Shown piece after piece: positions 1 to 8,648 of a stretch of 8,648 nt of DNA. The notes beneath the pieces were generated by a model that searched no databases, had not been told where the DNA came from, and worked only from the letters and a program-made list of their open reading frames with translations. The translations under genes and the position numbers were made by a program. Positions within the stretch are counted from its first letter, which is position 1. The number at the start of each line of letters is the position of its first letter. The stretch is from Spirochaetales bacterium (GTDB lineage: Bacteria > Spirochaetota > Spirochaetia > DSM-27196 > SLAA01), in NCBI GenBank assembly GCA_007126415.1, contig SLBH01000072.1:1-8648 (forward strand), in the 5' to 3' direction.

Positions 1-15
1 AGTCCTGCAAAGAAT

Positions 16-74
16 TGTCAACGCACTGCTGTGTCGCTGTGTCGCTGTGTCGCTGTGTCGCTGTTTGGTTGACA
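16..74. repeat. 7-bp inverted repeat flanking the octamer array
   Basis: TGTCAAC at 16-22 is the exact reverse complement of GTTGACA at 68-74. The two arms enclose the octamer tandem array. Each arm contains TTGACA reading outward, so the left arm could be a -35 box for a divergent gene beyond the window and the right arm a -35 box for tex. A 7-bp match at this spacing could arise by chance, so the functional reading is inference. Confidence 0.45.
28..64. repeat. Tandem octamer repeat, about 4.6 copies
   Basis: The unit GCTGTGTC is repeated perfectly at 28-35, 36-43, 44-51 and 52-59, followed by a partial copy at 60-64. It lies in non-coding DNA 48 bp before the tex start codon and just upstream of a TTGACA hexamer. 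Perfect short tandem arrays like this can change copy number by polymerase slippage. Whether this one varies or affects transcription cannot be seen from one sequence. Confidence 0.95.
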
Positions 75-98
75 GCTTCGAACGGGCCGTGATTCGAT
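69..98 (+). promoter_or_regulatory. Candidate sigma-70-type promoter of tex
   Basis: A perfect -35 hexamer TTGACA lies at 69-74. The best -10 candidate at suitable distance is TTCGAT at 93-98 (18-bp spacer), which matches TATAAT at only three positions, so the call rests mostly on the -35. Transcription would start around 104-106 and leave a leader of about 8 nt before the tex ATG. The octamer array ends 4 bp upstream of the -35, so copy-number change would alter upstream spacing and not the -35/-10 distance. Confidence 0.3.
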
Positions 99-112
99 GA
101 CACCAACACATT

Positions 113-2464
113 ATGAACACCGGCGACCTCGTAACACATATCACTCATGAGTTCAGAAAAGGCGGCGATGCGGTGCCGGCCGGCAAGGCGCCCGAGGCCG
201 CTCCTGCTCCAAGCGCCAAGCAGATTGAGGCGACGCTGCGGCTGTTCGACGACGGCGCGACGGTGCCGTTTATCGCGCGCTACCGCAAAGAGCGCACCGG
301 AGGGCTCGACGAGGTTGCGCTTCGCGCGATCGAGCACGCGCGCGAAACCGTTACTACCCGCGAGAGCCGGCGTGCAACGATCCGCGCGTCGCTCGAGAAG
401 CAAGGCGTACTAACACCCGAGCTCGAGAAACGGCTCACGGCCGCCAAGACGGTAACCGAGCTCGAGGACATCTACACCCCCTACCGGCCGAAACGCAAGA
501 CACGCGCCTCGGTGGCCGCAGGCGCCGGGCTCACTCCGCTCGCCGCGGCGATACTCCTCAACCGTGTCAGCGACCCTCACAGCCTCGCTGAGCAGCACCT
601 CAATCCCGATGCCGGTATTACCGACGGGGCCGCGGCGCTTCACGGTGCCGAGGACATCATCGCCGAGGCCGTCGCCGAGCACCCCGATATTCGCGCGGCG
701 GTGCGCGAGCTGTTTGAGGCCGAAGCGGTGCTGAGCGCGGCGCGCAAGCGCGGGGTGAAGGCCGAGGGCGAAGCGCTACAGTTTCAGGACTACTTCGAGC
801 ACAGCGAGCGCGCCGCGCGCGCGCCCTCGCACCGCGTGCTCGCTATGCTTCGGGGCGAGAAGGCCGGGTTCCTGCGGTTGAGCGCGCAACCGCGCGCCGC
901 TGCGGTGCACGACGTCGCGCTCGCGCTGGTGCTACGGCGCAAGGTCGGCTACGAGCACCTCGGGGCGGAGTTCGGTGCCACCCGCCCCGATAACGGCGCT
1001 ACGGCCACGGCCGACGGCGGGCGTGCAGACACGGCCGCGGGAAACGTCGTGGACGCCGCCGGGGGGCGCGCGGCCGGCGAACGCGCAGCTGAGAGGCACG
1101 TAGACAGCGGCTACAACCCGCAGTGCCGCGAGATCGTTCAGCGCGCGGTTCTCGACGGCTGCGACCGGCTACTCATACCGAGCCTCGAGACCGAGCTGCG
1201 CGCCTCGCTCAGACGGCGCGCCGAGCAGACCGCGATCGCGGTGTTTGCGCGCAACCTCGAGGAGCTCCTGATGTCTCCCCCGCTCCCCGAAACCGCGATC
1301 ATCGCGATAGACCCCGGACTACGCACCGGAAGCAAGGTTGCCTGCCTCAACCGGCACGGTGACCTCGTTGCCACCACGACGGTCTATCCGCTTGCGCCGC
1401 ACCACAAAACCGCCCAGGCGGCGACGAAGCTTCGCGAGCTCGTGGGGCAACACGAGATCGGCGCGGTCGCGGTTGGAAACGGCACCGGAGGGCGCGAGAT
1501 GCAACAGTTTGTAGAGGAGCTTGCGCTCCAGGTTCCCGCCGTGATGGTGAACGAAAGCGGCGCCTCGGTGTACTCCGCCTCGCAGCTCGCACGCGAGGAG
1601 TTTCCGGAAGAAGACGTCGCGATGCGCGGCGCGATCTCGATCGGCCGCCGCCTCGCCGACCCGCTCTCGGAGCTGGTTAAGATAGATCCCAAATCTATCG
1701 GGGTTGGGCAGTATCAGCACGATGTCGACCAGAAGGCGCTCAAACGCTCGCTCGATGAAACGGTACTCTCATGCGTCAACCGCGTTGGGGTGGACCTCGC
1801 GGCCGCCGGGGCACCGCTTTTGAGCTACGTATCGGGCCTCACACCGCGCCTTGCCGAGGCCATTGTCCGGCACCGCGCCTCGATCGGTGGATTTCGCAAC
1901 CGGCGCGAACTGCTCGAGGTGCCGGGCTTCGGCGCCAAAACCTTCGAGCAAGCCGCAGGGTTCCTGCGCATTCGCGGCGGCGATGAGCCGCTCGATGCCG
2001 GTGCGGTGCATCCCGAACGCTACGAGCTCGTCCGCCGCATGGCCGCAGACCTGGAGGTCACGGTAGAGGAGCTCATCGCGCGCCCTGAGGTTCGCTCGCG
2101 CATTGAGCTCGAGCGGTATCAAGACCACGAGGTTGGACTGCCGACGCTACGAGACATCCTTGCCGAGCTCGAGAAGCCCGGCCGCGACCCGCGCGGCGTG
2201 TTGGAGCCGGTGCGTTTCGCTGATGTTCACCGCTTGGAGGACCTCGAGCCGGGCATGAAACTACCCGGAGTGGTCACCAATATCGCGGCGTTCGGCGCGT
2301 TTGTGGATATCGGCGTGCACCAGGACGGCCTCGTGCATATCAGTAAGCTCGCCGACCGCTACGTGCGCGACCCGCACGAGATCGTGAAGATCGGTATGCA
2401 GGTCTCGGTCACGGTACTGGAGATAGACACCGCCCGCCGACGGATCTCGCTCGCGATGGCGTAA
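113..2464 (+). CDS. tex: Tex family RNA-binding transcription accessory protein
   Basis: This 783-residue cytoplasmic protein is recognised as Tex across its whole length. Tex proteins bind nucleic acid through an S1 domain and influence transcription; the exact role varies between species. The N-terminal helical region has the family signature VPFIARYRKERTGG at 51-64 and YTPYRPKRKTRA at 121-132. The YqgF/RNase H-like domain starts near 394, with IDPGLRTG at 399-406, GNGTGGRE at 455-462 and NESGASVYSAS at 480-490. RRLADPLSELVKIDPKSIG follows at 512-530. A helix-hairpin-helix segment has LEVPGFGAKTFEQAAGF at 601-617, and the S1 domain spans about 713-782. In known Tex structures the YqgF domain is reported to be non-nucleolytic. 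An in-frame TGA at 98-100 makes ATG 113 the first possible start, and the N-terminus aligns with the family, although no Shine-Dalgarno is visible. Two low-complexity stretches (about 15-34 and 288-331) look inserted relative to typical Tex. The stop is TAA, and gltD converges on it. Confidence 0.96.
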   Translation: MNTGDLVTHITHEFRKGGDAVPAGKAPEAAPAPSAKQIEATLRLFDDGATVPFIARYRKERTGGLDEVALRAIEHARETVTTRESRRATIRASLEKQGVLTPELEKRLTAAKTVTELEDIYTPYRPKRKTRASVAAGAGLTPLAAAILLNRVSDPHSLAEQHLNPDAGITDGAAALHGAEDIIAEAVAEHPDIRAAVRELFEAEAVLSAARKRGVKAEGEALQFQDYFEHSERAARAPSHRVLAMLRGEKAGFLRLSAQPRAAAVHDVALALVLRRKVGYEHLGAEFGATRPDNGATATADGGRADTAAGNVVDAAGGRAAGERAAERHVDSGYNPQCREIVQRAVLDGCDRLLIPSLETELRASLRRRAEQTAIAVFARNLEELLMSPPLPETAIIAIDPGLRTGSKVACLNRHGDLVATTTVYPLAPHHKTAQAATKLRELVGQHEIGAVAVGNGTGGREMQQFVEELALQVPAVMVNESGASVYSASQLAREEFPEEDVAMRGAISIGRRLADPLSELVKIDPKSIGVGQYQHDVDQKALKRSLDETVLSCVNRVGVDLAAAGAPLLSYVSGLTPRLAEAIVRHRASIGGFRNRRELLEVPGFGAKTFEQAAGFLRIRGGDEPLDAGAVHPERYELVRRMAADLEVTVEELIARPEVRSRIELERYQDHEVGLPTLRDILAELEKPGRDPRGVLEPVRFADVHRLEDLEPGMKLPGVVTNIAAFGAFVDIGVHQDGLVHISKLADRYVRDPHEIVKIGMQVSVTVLEIDTARRRISLAMA

Positions 2465-2482
2465 CCCGCGCAAACAACGGTG

Positions 2483-2529
2483 CGGCGCCTGCGGAAACGC
2501 GGGCCGACGACACGGCGCCCGCGGCGCCG
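2483..2529. terminator. Possible bidirectional hairpin terminator between tex and gltD
   Basis: The 102-bp gap between the convergent stop codons holds a nested inverted repeat. The outer arms are CGGCGC at 2483-2488 and GCGCCG at 2524-2529. The inner arms are CGCGGGC at 2498-2504 and GCCCGCG at 2517-2523, with a 12-nt loop and a 9-nt bulge on the left side. There is no T tract on either strand, so it is not a classical intrinsic terminator. GC-rich sequence forms such pairings easily, hence the modest confidence. Nothing else is visible in the gap. Confidence 0.35.
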
Positions 2530-2566
2530 AGACCGCGGCCAGGCGCACTACGCAGTCGCACGCGCA

Positions 2567-4136
2567 CTACGGTAGCAGCGTCTCGCCCATGAGGTAGCGG
2601 TCTACCTCGCGCGCCGCGAGGCGGCCCTCCTTGATCGCCCAGACCACGAGCGACTGACCGCGCCGCGCGTCGCCGGCCGCGAACACGCCGGGAACCGAGG
2701 TCGCGTGCCGGCCGAACTCGGCGCGGATGTTCGTGCGCTCATCGGTCTCGAGCCGCATCAAGTCCACCAGCTCCTGCTCCGGCCCAAGGAACCCCAGCGC
2801 CAACAGCACGAGGTCGACCGGCCACTCCTCCTCGCTCCCGGGAATCTCAACCGGGCGAGGGCGGTCGCCGGGAGGCTTCTCCCATCTTACCCGCACCGTG
2901 CGCGCCGCGCGCACGCGCCGGTGCTCGTCGCCGAGAAACTCCTTGGTCATGATACCGAACTCACGCGGATCGGCACCGTGATTGGTTTCAACCTCGGTGT
3001 GACCGTAGTCGCTCTTAAAGAGGCGCGGGTAGACCGGCCAGGGATACTCGGCGGTGCGGGTGGAAGCGGGCTTCGCGAGCAACTCGAAGTTCTTGAGTCC
3101 GCTACAGCCGTGACGAACCGCGGTGCCGATGCAGTCGTTGCCGGTGTCGCCCCCGCCGATCACAAGCACGCGCCGGCCGCGCGCCGAGATCGGCGCCGCG
3201 AGCCCCACGCCATCAGCCGCGGTTGCGCCCGCCTCGGTGTGAGGAGCGCCGTTGCCGTTGCCGCCGGCCCCTCCACCGCCGGCACCACCACCGCCGACGC
3301 CGCTGCCGTTTTGGCCTGGGGCGCCGTTTGCGAGCAGCTGCCTGGTGTTGGCGGTGAGAAACTCCATCGCGAAATGAATGCCTTGCAGCTCGCGCCCGGG
3401 CACCGGAAGATCACGCGGTTTGGTGGCGCCGGTAGCCACGATCACCGCGTCGAAGTTCGCACGCAGCTCTTTGGGTTCGAGGTCGCGCCCCACCCAGACA
3501 CCGGGCTTGAAGGTGATGCCTTCAGCCGCCATGAGATCGTTGCGCTTCTGTACGAGGTCCTTATCGAGCTTCATATTGGGGATGCCGTACATCAGAAGCC
3601 CACCGATGCGGTCGGCGCGCTCATACACCGTAACGAGATGGCCCGCCTGGTTGAGTTGGTCGGCGGCTGCGAGCCCGGCGGGCCCGCTCCCGATCACCGC
3701 AACGCCCTTTCCGGTGCGAAGCGCCGGGATGCGCGGCGTCATGAGACCGTTGTCGTAGGCGCGGTCTATGATCGCGCACTCGTTGTCCTTGATCGTGACC
3801 GCGGGCTCGTTTATCGCCAAGACGCAGGCGCTTTCGCACGGCGCCGGGCAGACGCGGCCGGTGTACTCCGGGAAGTTGTTGGTCTTCATCAGCCGCTCGA
3901 AGGCCTCTTCCCAACGCCCCTGATACACCAGATCGTTCCATTCCGGGATGAGGTTATCAACCGGACAGCCGAAGCTCGATTGACAGAACGGCACGCCGCA
4001 GTCCATGCAGCGCGCCCCTTGCGCCCGGCGTTCGTCTTCATCGAGCTCGATATGAAACTCGTTGAAATCCCGCACGCGCTCCTCGGCGCCGCGGTCGCGG
4101 ACGGTTTGCCGTTGGTACTCCATAAAACCGGTAGGC

Positions 4137-4144
<8 letters not shown>
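2567..4144 (-). CDS. gltD: Glutamate synthase (NADPH) small subunit
   Basis: GltD (525 residues) takes electrons from NADPH through FAD and passes them via [4Fe-4S] clusters to GltB, which makes glutamate from glutamine and 2-oxoglutarate in the cytoplasm. The N-terminal ferredoxin-like region carries C46, C49, C54 and C60, then C99, C103 and C107 in a CPxxC-type run, as expected for cluster ligands. The FAD-binding Rossmann motif VIGSGPAGLAA is at 150-160. The NADPH-binding motif VIGGGDTGNDC is at 328-338. The C-terminal FAD contact VFAAGDARRGQSLVVWAI is at 487-504. The start chosen is ATG 4144 (MGKPTGF), which matches the usual GltD N-terminus and sits 5 nt after an excellent Shine-Dalgarno; an in-frame ATG at 4171 would add nine residues but is less likely. 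The protein is longer than the usual 480-495 residues because of a Gly/Ala-rich insertion at about 274-318, between the FAD and NADPH motifs. The gene overlaps the end of gltB by 8 bp and ends with TAG. Confidence 0.97.
3263..3292 (-). repeat. Imperfect 15-bp tandem duplication in gltD
   Basis: On the coding strand, two adjacent 15-bp units each encode GGGAG (residues 285-289 and 290-294). The first reads GGTGGTGGTGCCGGC and the second GGTGGAGGGGCCGGC, differing at two third-codon positions. NGAP also occurs at both ends of the surrounding low-complexity stretch (273-276 and 298-301). This fits growth of the insertion by replication slippage followed by silent drift. Confidence 0.8.

Positions 4145-8648
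<4,504 letters not shown>

Overview
The window is ordinary chromosomal DNA from a GC-rich bacterium (well over 60% G+C by eye, with strong G/C bias at third codon positions). It holds three long housekeeping genes and almost no spare sequence. Rightward is tex, encoding an RNA-binding transcription accessory protein. Converging on it from the right edge is a gltB-gltD operon encoding the large and small subunits of NADPH-dependent glutamate synthase (GOGAT). I cannot assign a phylum. The small subunit looks closer to the Bacillus-type protein than to the proteobacterial type, but that rests on memory of the family, not on a search.

Layout: 1-112 is a non-coding leader. It carries an 8-bp tandem repeat flanked by a 7-bp inverted repeat whose right arm contains a consensus TTGACA, a possible -35 box for tex. 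tex fills 113-2464. A 102-bp gap (2465-2566) separates the two convergent stop codons and contains a GC-rich two-part inverted repeat that could terminate transcription from both sides. gltD (2567-4144, minus) and gltB (4137 to past 8648, minus) overlap by 8 bp. A near-perfect Shine-Dalgarno inside the end of gltB fixes the gltD start. gltB runs off the right edge: the reading frame stays open to base 8648, and the codon for the N-terminal catalytic cysteine should lie immediately outside.

GltB and GltD work as one enzyme. GltB releases ammonia from glutamine and channels it to 2-oxoglutarate at an FMN site. GltD takes electrons from NADPH through FAD and passes them over iron-sulfur clusters to GltB. 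Tex is functionally unrelated.

I found no sign of an undescribed system, mobile element, CRISPR array or RNA gene. The points worth a second look are the octamer array in front of tex and the low-complexity Ala/Gly/Pro-rich insertions in otherwise well-conserved proteins: two in Tex, and one in GltD with an internal 15-bp duplication.
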